DNA of 63,207 nt from a virus: positions 1 to 63,207 of the IMG/VR virus record IMGVR_UViG_3300035670_000203. One strand, given 5' to 3'. Shown here one piece after another: positions 5,951 through 12,862 of the stretch. Below the pieces are notes generated by a model. That model ran no database searches. It saw only the letters and a program-made list of their open reading frames with translations, and was not told the origin of the DNA. The position numbers and the translations under genes were made by a program. Each line of letters starts with the position of its first letter. The stretch's first letter is position 1.

Positions 5951-7104
5951 TTTAGATTACCAAACAACCAACGATTTTGATCGATTTTAGTTTGAGAAGA
6001 TAATGATTTACCAATCATATCAGTAATTACTTCATAAGCATTTTTGCCTGATCGCATACTATACATAATTGGCATTAGACGTGAATCTTCTAGTTTTTGG
6101 ACAAACTCCACAGCAAAATCTTTTTTGTCTGGATATTTTTCATTTGCTGGGACAAACTGTATTGCTAGAGAAATAGCAACAGAATCAACATTACTCCGGA
6201 AAGAATGCTGAAATTCTTTTAATCGTTCAGCATCTTGTGGAGTAAGTAGTGGAACTAAATCATCTACAGCATCATCAAGAATAACCTGAATGACATTCTT
6301 TTCCTGACTGATACTGTCTTTGGTCTTATGACGGAGAACATAATCATCTGCCTTGACCTTGACCATATGACCCGTATCAAAACGGAGAACTACACCTTCC
6401 CCATCGTCCCATTCACGAACCTGTTTTACAAACAAGTTTATGTCTTGAACGGCAAGACCATCGACTGCTTTAACTACAGGAATGTTCCAAGTTTTGGCAT
6501 AAATTGTCATAGTCTTATAATCAATATAATGACCTGTATCATTATACCGAATACCAGTTAAGATAAGATTATCTTCAGGATAATCAACTACAATTCGATT
6601 TTTGCGAGAAACCCATTCAAAAATTGGAGTCATATTCATAAGAATACACTTACCAATAAGACGGGCATAATTTGGGTTATCAGCAATAAACACTTCTGCG
6701 TTCATTGCAACATCCGTAATACCTGCCTTTGTAGCAAGACGGAAACCTTCTTTGGTAGGAATCGGACGGATCATAGAACCATCCAGTTTCTCTAGAACTA
6801 CGTGAGGTTCATAAAGATTGATCTTGTTCAGTTGAGTTTCTTCTTTTTCTCCAATATTGAAGAATTTTTGATAAGGACGGGAAATAAGTTTTCCTTGATT
6901 ATCAAAGATCAATCCACGACATTCCCGACGAATCGAAGATGAATAAGGGTCTTCACAGTCCCATTCAAATGTGTCCTCAAGTGCTACAGCATAATTAATA
7001 ACTGTATACCACTCTTTTTCGATTACACGGATCTCATCATATCCATTGATAACATAAAGGACATCTTCAATGGTTTCAATTTTTGGAAACTGGTAGGTAT
7101 TCAT
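5938..7104 (-). CDS. rnlA: RNA ligase 1 (T4 Rnl1 type)
   Basis: 388 residues, close to T4 Rnl1 (374). The nucleotidyl-transferase motif I is VVLEKLDGSMI (about residues 104-114) with Lys as the AMP acceptor; EGVVLRF is motif IV and MVKVKADDYVLRHK is motif V with two Lys. The region after motif V fits the Rnl1-specific C-terminal helical domain that recognises the tRNA anticodon loop. Together with kinase and phosphatase downstream it would reseal RNA cut by host anticodon nucleases, as T4 does against PrrC. It is the first gene after a clear composite promoter with an intrinsic terminator. Confidence 0.9.
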   Translation of the reverse strand: MNTYQFPKIETIEDVLYVINGYDEIRVIEKEWYTVINYAVALEDTFEWDCEDPYSSSIRRECRGLIFDNQGKLISRPYQKFFNIGEKEETQLNKINLYEPHVVLEKLDGSMIRPIPTKEGFRLATKAGITDVAMNAEVFIADNPNYARLIGKCILMNMTPIFEWVSRKNRIVVDYPEDNLILTGIRYNDTGHYIDYKTMTIYAKTWNIPVVKAVDGLAVQDINLFVKQVREWDDGEGVVLRFDTGHMVKVKADDYVLRHKTKDSISQEKNVIQVILDDAVDDLVPLLTPQDAERLKEFQHSFRSNVDSVAISLAIQFVPANEKYPDKKDFAVEFVQKLEDSRLMPIMYSMRSGKNAYEVITDMIGKSLSSQTKIDQNRWLFGNLKWNF

Positions 7105-7118
7105 CGGTCTTTGACTTA

Positions 7119-7185
7119 TACTGTAATTATAGCATAAAAAAGAGGGTAGTAAACCCTCCGTGTGTCAGTTTAAAAACTGGATTTT
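7119..7185 (-). promoter_or_regulatory. Composite terminator-promoter element, copy 5
   Basis: Drives the RNA-repair operon. On the minus strand: CAGTTTTTAAACTG, here a perfect inverted repeat (7164-7177), then CACACGG, stem GAGGGT/ACCCTC (7142-7147/7153-7158) followed by TTTTTT, then TATAAT (7131-7126). The -35 is poor (TTTACT at 16 bases). The stem with its T-run is a convincing terminator for the gene to the right. Confidence 0.75.
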
Positions 7186-7381
7186 ATTTGGAACTTACAA
7201 AATTATTAATTTTTTCGGCAAACTGTTCTACATCCTCATAAGAAGGAAATGGGGGCAAGTCCCACTTTTTTTCAGAAATTTCATTATGTGTTTCAACTAA
7301 TTCACGGGAAGCAGCATACTTATCGACAGCAAAATTGTATGCTTGCTTAAAAATTTCAAACCGTAATTCGTAGGGTGTCAT
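7184..7381 (-). CDS. Hypothetical protein, 65 aa
   Basis: A soluble helical protein (MTPYELRFEIFKQAYNFAVDKY...) ending NFVSSK, with a Pro-rich DLPPFPSYEDVEQ turn. An AAGGAG ribosome site lies upstream of the ATG. It is the last gene before the composite element. I recall similar short proteins (YELRFEIF..A...) in marine T4-like phages; function unknown. Confidence 0.65.
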   Translation of the reverse strand: MTPYELRFEIFKQAYNFAVDKYAASRELVETHNEISEKKWDLPPFPSYEDVEQFAEKINNFVSSK

Positions 7382-7437
7382 AGTTTTCTCCTTGTGTGTT
7401 GTGTGTGAGTGTTAAACTCGTTATTATGTATAATATT

Positions 7438-7638
7438 TTATTCAATCTCTTTATGATAAGTCATAAACAAATATTCTTCTGGTTCTTCACCGTCCACAAC
7501 AAATTCTTCAAAAATTGAGTGAGCATCATTAAATTGTTCAAGTTCAACAAGATATTCCATTCGATTGCAATAGAACTCTTCAATCTGATAGATGCTCCAC
7601 TTTCGGTCAGTATCATTCATAAATTCAATCCCAATCAA
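7438..7638 (-). CDS. Hypothetical protein, 66 aa
   Basis: An acidic protein with many Glu (VELEQFNDAHSIFEEFVVDG) and a C-terminal Tyr/His stretch (FMTYHKEIE). The start overlaps the previous gene's stop as ATGA. Acidic small early proteins of phages often mimic DNA or inhibit host enzymes, but nothing specific is visible. Confidence 0.6.
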   Translation of the reverse strand: MIGIEFMNDTDRKWSIYQIEEFYCNRMEYLVELEQFNDAHSIFEEFVVDGEEPEEYLFMTYHKEIE

Positions 7639-7877
7639 GTGGTAAAAGATTCGACTACAGAAGACTCGTAGTCATTATAACTCTCATCAAGTTTAAACCT
7701 TTGAGATTTTGTTACATATTCCATAATCCGATGATCGTGAGAATTTTCATATTCATCTCTCCAATCCATAAGAACTGAATGACAATCTTCATTGGATTCG
7801 GCAATGACATTTAGAATTCCACCATATTCAGATGAAGGAAATGGAACCCAATAATCAACGATGTAGAGATATTTCAT
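7635..7877 (-). CDS. Hypothetical protein, 80 aa
   Basis: Acidic, aromatic-rich protein (MKYLYIVDYWVPFPSSEYGG...). The strand-like start and following GILNVIAESNEDC suggest a small alpha/beta fold. It is first behind a good TTGACA-17-TAAAAT promoter with an AAGGAG ribosome site in its leader. Function unknown. Confidence 0.65.
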   Translation of the reverse strand: MKYLYIVDYWVPFPSSEYGGILNVIAESNEDCHSVLMDWRDEYENSHDHRIMEYVTKSQRFKLDESYNDYESSVVESFTT

Positions 7878-7900
7878 CTTTTGTTTTAAACTTCTCCTTA

Positions 7901-7929
7901 ATTTTAGAATGAAACTGAAAGATTGTCAA
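7901..7929 (-). promoter_or_regulatory. Sigma70-type promoter TTGACA-17-TAAAAT
   Basis: On the minus strand TTGACA (7929-7924), a 17-base spacer and TAAAAT (7906-7901), followed by AAGGAG and ATG at 7877. It is a near-consensus host-type promoter without palindrome or hairpin, unlike the composite elements, and fits immediate-early transcription by host RNA polymerase. Confidence 0.8.
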
Positions 7930-7935
7930 CCGAAA

Positions 7936-8094
7936 TTAACGGTTGCAATCAGGGTGAAATGTGTATTCGGAACAAACGGGATGAGAAGCAGAATATGCTT
8001 TGAAAAGTCTATCATCACGTTGAGTTAACCAAATATTATAACCAATAATAAACCCCAAACCAATAGCACCAAAAAGAAAATAACGTTTAGACAT
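7936..8094 (-). CDS. Small membrane protein with Cys pair, 52 aa
   Basis: MSKRYFLFGAIGLGFIIGYNIWL gives one N-terminal transmembrane segment with a positively charged start, followed by an exposed tail with two cysteines (HPVCSEY and HPDCNR). This fits a membrane-anchored miniprotein with a possible disulfide in the periplasm. The start overlaps the upstream gene by 8 bases. No family recognised. Confidence 0.65.
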   Translation of the reverse strand: MSKRYFLFGAIGLGFIIGYNIWLTQRDDRLFKAYSASHPVCSEYTFHPDCNR

Positions 8095-8248
8095 TATGTT
8101 CAATTAGAAAATACTCAATGCGTTTTTGAATGTCAACAAGTTCATCCCAGTAGGGATGCTTGTTTTCATACTTTTCTTTATCTTGTGTGATGTTGGACAC
8201 TGCAGTAAGCAGTGCGATGTAATCGTGAGAATTGAATTGTAGGTTCAT
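8087..8248 (-). CDS. Hypothetical protein, 53 aa
   Basis: A soluble helical protein, MNLQFNSHDYIALLTAVSNI, then a charged lysine-rich stretch and YWDELVDIQKRIEYF. It resembles small helical-hairpin proteins common in T4-like phages. Coupled with the following membrane-protein gene. Function unknown. Confidence 0.6.
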   Translation of the reverse strand: MNLQFNSHDYIALLTAVSNITQDKEKYENKHPYWDELVDIQKRIEYFLIEHNV

Positions 8249-8249
8249 T

Positions 8250-8423
8250 TTAATTCACTTGAATACTTTCACGACAATAGACAAATCGATTCCATTCTTC
8301 ATCAGTAAAATTATCTGATGCGTATGGAATACCGACAACATAAGCACAGAAACGATTAACAGTTTCTGAATATTCTGCTGGTTGACTTTGTGAAATCAAA
8401 GCAGAAGCAATAAGTTCAATCAT
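8250..8423 (-). CDS. Hypothetical protein, 57 aa
   Basis: The start is placed at MIELIASALISQSQ because an ATG 24 bases upstream abuts the TATAAT of the promoter and would fall outside the transcript; AAAGGA precedes the chosen ATG. The body has CAYVVGIPYASD and DEEWNRFVYCRESIQ. Function unknown. Confidence 0.6.
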   Translation of the reverse strand: MIELIASALISQSQPAEYSETVNRFCAYVVGIPYASDNFTDEEWNRFVYCRESIQVN

Positions 8424-8447
8424 TAGGTGAGGTTCCTTTACCTCCAT

Positions 8448-8508
8448 ATTATAAGGGGTTGCCTGCTTCCAAGCAACCCCCCTTGTGCCAGTTTGAGAAG
8501 TGGAACAT
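8448..8508 (-). promoter_or_regulatory. Composite terminator-promoter element, copy 6
   Basis: On the minus strand: HNH gene stop, CCACTTCTCAAACTGG, CACAAGG, an 8-bp stem GGGGTTGC/GCAACCCC (8455-8462/8473-8480), then TATAAT (8453-8448). A -35-like TTGCTT lies 17 bases upstream of the -10, within the stem-loop. The stem is strong but no T-run follows, so TATAAT directly abuts the hairpin. Confidence 0.75.
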
Positions 8509-8984
8509 CACTCAAACATATACTCTTTCCATTCTGGATTTTTTGTTCCATTTAGATAGAGCATTGCTTTATTGATGGGTGCTCTTGGTTTCTTAACCAG
8601 TCTCATATCAGTATTTTCAAGTAACTTATTACCTTTCTTGGTATTACAAGAAACGCAAGCAACTACAAGATTTTCCCAAGTATCACCCCCACCTTTTGAT
8701 TTTGGAATGACGTGATCAATTGTAAGATTGCGGGTTACTCCACAATACTGACACTTATTCTCATCACGAGTATACACCATACTTCGTGATGGTTTCTCAT
8801 TCATAATTTTGGATAAAGGAATACGAATGTAATTAAGCAATCTAATTACTCGTTTTGACAAAACCTGTGCCTTTTCTTTAAGTAGAAGAACTACTGCTCT
8901 TTTCCAATTTGTAAAATGAATTGGTTCATATGAAGCATTAAGAACAAGAATTGTTTGATGAGGTTCTATTTTTAGATAGTCCAT
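8508..8984 (-). CDS. HNH endonuclease
   Basis: 158 residues. The HNH core is near the centre: CQYCG (about 78), then LTIDHVIPKSKGGGDTWENLVVAC with the first His and Asn, and CVSCNTKKGNK. The two CxxC pairs would bind structural zinc; the DH pair is catalytic. The N-terminal LVLNASYEPIHFTNWKRAV is characteristic of the HNH subfamily common in cyanobacteria and their phages. It could be a free-standing homing nuclease or a DNA-packaging or host-DNA nuclease; no intron is visible nearby. Ends at composite element copy 6. Confidence 0.85.
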   Translation of the reverse strand: MDYLKIEPHQTILVLNASYEPIHFTNWKRAVVLLLKEKAQVLSKRVIRLLNYIRIPLSKIMNEKPSRSMVYTRDENKCQYCGVTRNLTIDHVIPKSKGGGDTWENLVVACVSCNTKKGNKLLENTDMRLVKKPRAPINKAMLYLNGTKNPEWKEYMFE

Positions 8985-9006
8985 ACTTTTCTATGATCCA
9001 TAATAT

Positions 9007-9183
9007 CTATTCAAAGTCTCCATTGATCTGATGGGCAACTACTTCTTGAATTTTCTTTGATTTTCTTTCTAATTCTTCTAGATGAAGAATCAAAAGTGAT
9101 AAATTGTCTTCCGTTTTTCCCATTAAAGCATCATAAATTCTTTCAAATGCTGCTGCCGTTTGTAGTGTTAAATCTTTTTCCAT
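9007..9183 (-). CDS. Hypothetical coiled-coil protein, 58 aa
   Basis: MEKDLTLQTAAAFERIYDAL followed by a heptad-like stretch (LLILHLEELERKSKKIQEVV) suggests a short helical or coiled-coil protein. The start overlaps the upstream membrane protein's stop as TAATG. Function unknown. Confidence 0.65.
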   Translation of the reverse strand: MEKDLTLQTAAAFERIYDALMGKTEDNLSLLILHLEELERKSKKIQEVVAHQINGDFE

Positions 9184-9692
9184 TAGTTTTGAGGTCGAAC
9201 TTCTTCTACTTTTGGTTGGTTTCCATCCAGATTGTACTCTTTATTTAAGTCTTTATTCCAAGCAGTGCCTTGAATAAAGCCAAGTCCACCGAAGAATAGA
9301 GCAGCAGCAAGAGTAATCATTGCTTTTGTATGATGACTATCAGTTGTCTCTTCATCCGAAGAATCTGCATATTCACTCACACTTTGTCCCGTAACTTTTT
9401 CCGCAACCCAAGTGGCAGCACCACCATAAACGGTCATTAGAACCCAAGGAGTAAAGTATAGAAGAAGGGCACCAGCACCAAGAAGACCTACAAGTGCCAT
9501 TCCACCCCCAGGACTCGATACACCACCTCCAGAAGAACTGCTACTTACTTCACGGAGATTGATAATCTGCTGTGCTCCATAAATGTTTTCAAGTTGTTCT
9601 TTTGCACCGTTTCTTGTGCTTGCAGAAACTTCCATATCAACATAACCGGAAGCACTACCCATCCAACATTTTGCGGTCCAACGACGAGACAT
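9183..9692 (-). CDS. Gly/Ser-linked membrane protein
   Basis: 169 residues from MSRRWTAKCWMGSASG; a longer in-frame extension runs through the promoter element and is not believed. The N-terminal 50 residues form a small domain (VDMEVSASTRNGAKEQLENIYGAQQI) resembling a DNA- or protein-modulating fold. A Ser/Gly linker follows, then a hydrophobic segment (ALVGLLGAGALLLYFTPWVLM) and a second (TLAAALFFGGLGFI) near the acidic tail. I infer a two-pass membrane protein. It is first behind composite element copy 7. No family recognised. Confidence 0.7.
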   Translation of the reverse strand: MSRRWTAKCWMGSASGYVDMEVSASTRNGAKEQLENIYGAQQIINLREVSSSSSGGGVSSPGGGMALVGLLGAGALLLYFTPWVLMTVYGGAATWVAEKVTGQSVSEYADSSDEETTDSHHTKAMITLAAALFFGGLGFIQGTAWNKDLNKEYNLDGNQPKVEEVRPQN

Positions 9693-9710
9693 AGTGTAAT
9701 TTGAAACTAT

Positions 9711-9772
9711 AGTAATTATACAACAAAGGGGTCGGTTTGACGACCCCTGGTGGACAGTTTGATTAGTGTCAC
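9711..9772 (-). promoter_or_regulatory. Composite terminator-promoter element, copy 7
   Basis: On the minus strand: GTGACACTAATCAAACTGTC overlapping the upstream stop, an 8-bp stem AGGGGTCG/CGACCCCT (9727-9734/9741-9748) followed by TTGTTG, then TATAAT (9720-9715). The strongest G+C stem of the series. No good -35 hexamer at 16-18 bases. Confidence 0.7.
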
Positions 9773-9933
9773 CCCCCTCGTTCTTGAAGAGATCGAACCA
9801 TAAGTTCAGTAAACTTCTCCATTTTTTCATAATGAACAGATGCTGGATCGGTATTAATTGCATTTTTAAGAGCAACTAATTCTTTCCACTCTTCAGGAGA
9901 TAGATCTCCAGTTTTTTCTTTTATCAAGGACAT
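9769..9933 (-). CDS. Hypothetical helical protein, 54 aa
   Basis: MSLIKEKTGDLSPEEWKELV followed by KNAINTDPASVHYEKMEKF and ending LQERGG. Predicted all-helical and soluble. The stop TGA is the first base group of the composite element. Function unknown. Confidence 0.6.
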   Translation of the reverse strand: MSLIKEKTGDLSPEEWKELVALKNAINTDPASVHYEKMEKFTELMVRSLQERGG

Positions 9934-10004
9934 ATTAGGATTTAAGAATGATATATTATATATTTGAAATGTGTTGGTTTCCTGACATTTCTCTTAAAAA
10001 AACT

Positions 10005-10232
10005 TCAAAAATCCCGAAAGAATGCCCCAAAAGAACCAGAATCTCCAAAGTTTCTTTCTTCAAGTTTATCCATAAGGTTTTCAGTTTTTTCAAGAGTATC
10101 AATCGAATTAATAAGGTCAGCAATCTGTTTGCAGATGTATGCCTTCTCATTCACAGCAGCATTCTTAAGTGCATTGCGAAGATGACTTTGTGCTTCTAGA
10201 AGATTTTCTTTTACGTTTTTAGAAAGTGCCAT
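10005..10232 (-). CDS. Hypothetical helical protein, 75 aa
   Basis: MALSKNVKENLLEAQSHLRN with Ala-rich helices and DTLEKTENLMDKLEE, then a Gly/Phe-rich end (GSFGAFFRDF). It is likely a helical bundle or coiled coil. Separated from the next gene by about 70 bases of A+T-rich DNA with no clear signal. Function unknown. Confidence 0.6.
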   Translation of the reverse strand: MALSKNVKENLLEAQSHLRNALKNAAVNEKAYICKQIADLINSIDTLEKTENLMDKLEERNFGDSGSFGAFFRDF

Positions 10233-10254
10233 TTAAATTTTCCTCAACATCAAA

Positions 10255-10449
10255 TTAATTTAGGTCAGATTGTGGTTCAATCAAAGTTCGGTAATCCTCC
10301 TCTGGAAGCATACACATAGCACAAGAAGCAATCTGATAAATGTCTTCTTTTGTAAGACCTTCAAGAGTCATCAAACGATTATCATCAAAACAAATTGAAA
10401 AACTATAACCCTCATCAGGGTGAAATGATCCACAAGTTTGTATTGTCAT
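10255..10449 (-). CDS. Hypothetical protein, 64 aa
   Basis: The first half is strand-like and His/Cys-containing (MTIQTCGSFHPDEGYSFSIC), the second helical with CAMCML. The Cys residues are not spaced as a clear zinc site. Start overlaps the upstream stop as ATGA. Function unknown. Confidence 0.55.
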   Translation of the reverse strand: MTIQTCGSFHPDEGYSFSICFDDNRLMTLEGLTKEDIYQIASCAMCMLPEEDYRTLIEPQSDLN

Positions 10450-10781
10450 TCCTTAATCCAAAATCCGTCTGCTGTCATCGTATATCCTGCCTCAATCATT
10501 TGTGTGTAATTAAGAGGTTGCCCTTCATTGTCAACAACAGGTTGATTTTTAAATTCTACAACAGTTTCTTTCCAAGCAACCTTAAACTTCTCATCAAATT
10601 CTTGAAGGAAATACTGCAAAAACTCACTGGTTGCATACATCAGTGCTTCTGCTTTATCAAGTTTATGATTCTCAAGGGCATTAATTGCACTATCCAAAAT
10701 CTCACGGGCACTACAAACTTTTGTTGTCACCATTTCAAGTTCATTCATTGAGTCCCATACTTTCTTATACTCAACTGTCAT
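10446..10781 (-). CDS. Hypothetical helical protein, 111 aa
   Basis: An all-helical N-terminal two-thirds (SMNELEMVTTKVCSAREIL, ALENHKLDKAEALMYATSEFL) followed by VVDNEGQPLNYTQMIEAGYTM. Coupled at both ends by ATGA. The helical-hairpin look suggests a scaffold or host-binding protein; no family recognised. Confidence 0.6.
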   Translation of the reverse strand: MTVEYKKVWDSMNELEMVTTKVCSAREILDSAINALENHKLDKAEALMYATSEFLQYFLQEFDEKFKVAWKETVVEFKNQPVVDNEGQPLNYTQMIEAGYTMTADGFWIKE

Positions 10782-11026
10782 TGATTTTCTCCAAATAAAA
10801 TGTCAATACGATGATCTACTGCTTCAATACTATTCTGCAACTCATAGTTGCAGTTTGTCAACTCAATATTTTCTTCTTCTAATCGTTTAATGTCAACCAA
10901 AGCATCCCGATACTTTTCTTCAAGAACTAACACTCGTTTTTGAAGTTCTTCAATCATCATATAAAGATTTGGTTCATAGTTTTCTTTCCCATACCGAGAA
11001 ATCAAATAATCATAAACGTTTTTCAT
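10778..11026 (-). CDS. Coiled-coil protein, 82 aa
   Basis: Start chosen at MKNVYDYLISRYGKENYEP, whose ATG overlaps the upstream TGA; the longer frame lies inside the previous gene. Residues about 20-70 form a strong coiled coil (IEELQKRVLVLEEKYRDALVDIK, RLEEENIELTN, broken here for length). A dimeric rod is likely. Function unknown. Confidence 0.65.
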   Translation of the reverse strand: MKNVYDYLISRYGKENYEPNLYMMIEELQKRVLVLEEKYRDALVDIKRLEEENIELTNCNYELQNSIEAVDHRIDILFGENQ

Positions 11027-11331
11027 TTTGGGACTTTGATTTGTTGAAATGGAATATTCAGGGTATCCGCATAAGATACAGGACAATTTTCAGATGACCC
11101 GTGGGTGGCAACCCAAGAATTCAGGAGCATTATAGCACAGTTCCTGCGGAAGGCAAATGCTTCTTTTCTTTTATCAAAGGATTCCCAAGATTTTGGAGGA
11201 AGTGCGTGAGCATCCACAAGAAGAGAATACTCTTGTCGATTTACAAATTGAAAATAGTTTTCTTTATTTTCTTCTGTTGGATAATTTACAAGATTTTCAA
11301 TTAGTTCTTGAATCATTTTAGATTTACACAC
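11023..11331 (-). CDS. Hypothetical protein, 102 aa
   Basis: A helical protein, MCKSKMIQELIENLVNYPTE at the start and NCAIMLLNSWVATHGSS with Cys near the end. It overlaps the membrane gene upstream by 19 bases. Minus-strand TATAAT-like DNA inside it (about 11132) is probably coincidental. Function unknown. Confidence 0.6.
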   Translation of the reverse strand: MCKSKMIQELIENLVNYPTEENKENYFQFVNRQEYSLLVDAHALPPKSWESFDKRKEAFAFRRNCAIMLLNSWVATHGSSENCPVSYADTLNIPFQQIKVPK

Positions 11332-11531
11332 TCGACTTTTTGAACATAATCACGAGGAACAATATGAGTCCTGATTGCATTAAACACAATAAAACAATTC
11401 GTAATCAAAATTGAAAGAAACATCAGGAGACGAATGATAGCAATTTTATCTGCTTCCTTATCGTCTTTACCTGATTTCTCTCCAAGGGACTTTGCGATCA
11501 ATCTCCAAAGAGTATTATGCTTCTTCTTCAT
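11313..11531 (-). CDS. Single-pass membrane protein, 72 aa
   Basis: Start placed at MKKKHNTLWRLIAKSLGEK, overlapping the upstream gene's end by 17 bases; the longer open frame lies wholly within that gene. A basic N-terminus and charged stretch (GKDDKEADK) lead to one transmembrane segment (LLMFLSILITNCFIVFNAI) and a short outside tail. Function unknown. Confidence 0.65.
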   Translation of the reverse strand: MKKKHNTLWRLIAKSLGEKSGKDDKEADKIAIIRLLMFLSILITNCFIVFNAIRTHIVPRDYVQKVECVNLK

Positions 11532-11787
11532 TTCTTGGTTGTGTTTGACTGATCTTGTATGTTCCTTTTTTGAGTTTGTATCGTTTGATGTAACTATCGC
11601 AGTGCTCCTGACAAACAAAGTAACACTTCTTGCTTTCCTTATTATCCTTATGTTCTAGAGTAACAGGAAATGCTTCGTGAAATGGAGGAGTTGAAATTGA
11701 AAGATCTTCTTTTACAACTTTAGGTGGACTTACTGTTTTTTTCTTGACAGTTCGTTTCTTGACTGGTGCAGAAGATTTACGTTTCAT
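11515..11787 (-). CDS. Basic protein with Cys/His knuckle, 90 aa
   Basis: The first 25 residues are Lys/Arg-rich and probably disordered (MKRKSSAPVKKRTVKKKTV). The second half contains CYFVCQEHCDSYIKRYKLKKG, whose Cys/His set may bind zinc. A small nucleic-acid-binding protein is a reasonable inference. First gene behind composite element copy 8. Confidence 0.65.
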   Translation of the reverse strand: MKRKSSAPVKKRTVKKKTVSPPKVVKEDLSISTPPFHEAFPVTLEHKDNKESKKCYFVCQEHCDSYIKRYKLKKGTYKISQTQPRNEEEA

Positions 11788-11816
11788 TGTTCGGCAAAGA
11801 GTTCCTTGTAGTAAGC

Positions 11817-11858
11817 ATTATACCTCACAAAGGAGGTCACTGACGGTTTTCTGTCCAA
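11817..11858 (-). promoter_or_regulatory. Composite element, copy 8 (degenerate)
   Basis: On the minus strand: GGACAGAAAACCGTCA, GTGA, a weak CCTC/GAGG stem (11823-11826/11833-11836), then TATAAT (11822-11817), 30 bases before an ATG. The block matches copy 2 (GGACA...AACCGTCA). An open frame can be drawn across it, but I regard that as chance (see rejected list). Confidence 0.55.
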
Positions 11859-11889
11859 AGAGTTACAGGACTCAACATACAAGTTGAAA

Positions 11890-12027
11890 TTATACCACGG
11901 GGTCGTTTGATCCAGTGCTGGGAACTGACTGTTGCTGATGTAGTTGTTTAAGTGCTTCCAGAACTTCAGGTGTTTCATCCCACTCATAGGTATCTCCGGA
12001 TTTTGAAATGTAAGTGCGTTTTGTCAT
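11890..12027 (-). CDS. Hypothetical protein, 45 aa
   Basis: MTKRTYISKSGDTYEWDETP followed by EVLEALKQLHQQQ and a Ser/Pro-rich end (STGSNDPVV). The ATG overlaps the upstream TGA. It is favoured over a competing frame running leftwards because of this coupling and because its stop precedes the composite element. The YISKSGDTYEWDETPEV pattern resembles a short phage protein I have seen repeatedly; function unknown. Confidence 0.6.
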   Translation of the reverse strand: MTKRTYISKSGDTYEWDETPEVLEALKQLHQQQSVPSTGSNDPVV

Positions 12028-12233
12028 AGTTTACCCCCTACTACTGATTTATAAGTGTGTGCGTCATCAAATCCTTCTTGCTTCATTTTTAAGTAAGCAC
12101 GAGTTGCATTGATACATTCTTGTTCGGTTAAGGAAGTAATAATACCTTTTCCTTCCTTATCAAAGGAATCCCAAGTTCCCCATTTTTTCTGCTCTACACG
12201 AAAGCAATCATCAATCCATTCAATTTCACTCAT
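12024..12233 (-). CDS. Hypothetical protein, 69 aa
   Basis: Start at MSEIEWIDDCFRVEQKKWG, overlapping the upstream membrane gene's stop by 8 bases. A beta-like first half with GTWDSFDKEGKGIITSL is followed by a helix (EQECINATRAYLKMKQEGF). The KWGTWDSFDKEGKGI segment recalls a small phage domain without assigned function. Confidence 0.65.
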   Translation of the reverse strand: MSEIEWIDDCFRVEQKKWGTWDSFDKEGKGIITSLTEQECINATRAYLKMKQEGFDDAHTYKSVVGGKL

Positions 12234-12468
12234 TCTTTTTTTGAAATTCCTTTTCAAGTTCTCTAGCAATTTTAGCATACTCCATCCTCATCATCAAGTT
12301 AGTGATGGGATTTTTTGGATGAAGACGTATCATCCAGTATGCTCTTTCAATGTTAATTTTAATCATCTTAAAAACCAAAGTAAGATATTCGCTTACATTT
12401 GGATCAAGTATCATCATATATGCTATGACTCCAAATAGTAGGAGTATTATGGAATTAAAAGGAGTCAT
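12226..12468 (-). CDS. Membrane protein, 80 aa
   Basis: An N-terminal transmembrane segment (SIILLLFGVIAYMMIL), a second amphipathic helix (EYLTLVFKMIKINIERAYW) and a charged cytoplasmic tail ending EKEFQKKNE. I infer an inner-membrane protein. Followed by a short coupled operon of three genes. No family recognised. Confidence 0.65.
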   Translation of the reverse strand: MTPFNSIILLLFGVIAYMMILDPNVSEYLTLVFKMIKINIERAYWMIRLHPKNPITNLMMRMEYAKIARELEKEFQKKNE

Positions 12469-12480
12469 AGTTTTGTCCTA

Positions 12481-12497
12481 TTGTATGAGGGTATTTA
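12481..12497 (-). promoter_or_regulatory. Possible solo class A promoter
   Basis: On the minus strand CTAAATACCCTCATACAA resembles the -10 plus leader of composite copies 1 and 2 (TATAATACTCTCATACAC), 13-29 bases before an ATG. No palindrome or hairpin accompanies it, and it overlaps the stop of the gene to the right. Weak call. Confidence 0.3.
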
Positions 12498-12860
12498 GTC
12501 CTCATCTTCTTCAAGATCTATAAGATCGGATAATCTTTTCATTTGGTCCCAATCCATAGGGACAGTTTTAACTTTTCCAGTGGCAACATCGTGAGACATT
12601 TGTAGCAAACTATCAAGAAAATGTTTAGGGTAGATTTCATCTTCTAAACTATCCCAGAAGTATAGAATACACTGCTCTAATGGATCATCATTCTTTAGAA
12701 GAGCATAACCCTCATAGTTGTTTCCCATTAGGTCTGCCCAGTTTCTGAAAGCATACCAGCAATTATACCATCCCTGAATGAGGCAGGACTGCCAGATATA
12801 CTCAAACCAAGTCATTTTGACTTTATCGATTTGTGTTCCTAGAAGTGGTTTTGAGAACAT
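12495..12860 (-). CDS. Hypothetical protein, 121 aa, Trp-rich
   Basis: A soluble protein with six or more Trp (MTWFEYIWQSCL, WYNCWYAFRNWADLMG) and an acidic end (LSDLIDLEEDED). The pattern ESIWQSCLIQGWYNCWYAFRNWAD is reminiscent of a conserved T4-like cyanophage hypothetical family. Function unknown. Confidence 0.65.
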   Translation of the reverse strand: MFSKPLLGTQIDKVKMTWFEYIWQSCLIQGWYNCWYAFRNWADLMGNNYEGYALLKNDDPLEQCILYFWDSLEDEIYPKHFLDSLLQMSHDVATGKVKTVPMDWDQMKRLSDLIDLEEDED

Positions 12861-12862
12861 TG

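Noticed and set aside
8508-8984. HNH gene as a group I intron-encoded homing endonuclease
   Set aside because: No interrupted gene or intron core is visible around it; it is preceded and followed by ordinary small genes and a composite element.
9693-9875. 61-residue N-terminal extension of the membrane protein starting at 9692
   Set aside because: The extension crosses composite element copy 7 (stem and TATAAT) and overlaps the 54-residue gene at 9769-9933 in another frame.
11085-11140. TATAAT and GGGTTGCC hairpin-like sequence as another composite element
   Set aside because: It lies wholly inside a gene of normal composition, without the conserved palindrome in the right order and without a following start codon at the usual distance.
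11784-11987. A 67-residue minus-strand open frame
   Set aside because: It runs through a composite element (GGACAG...CCGTCA, stem, TATAAT) and overlaps the better-coupled 45-residue gene at 11890-12027 over 98 bases in another frame. Its residues have no family look. I treat it as chance.
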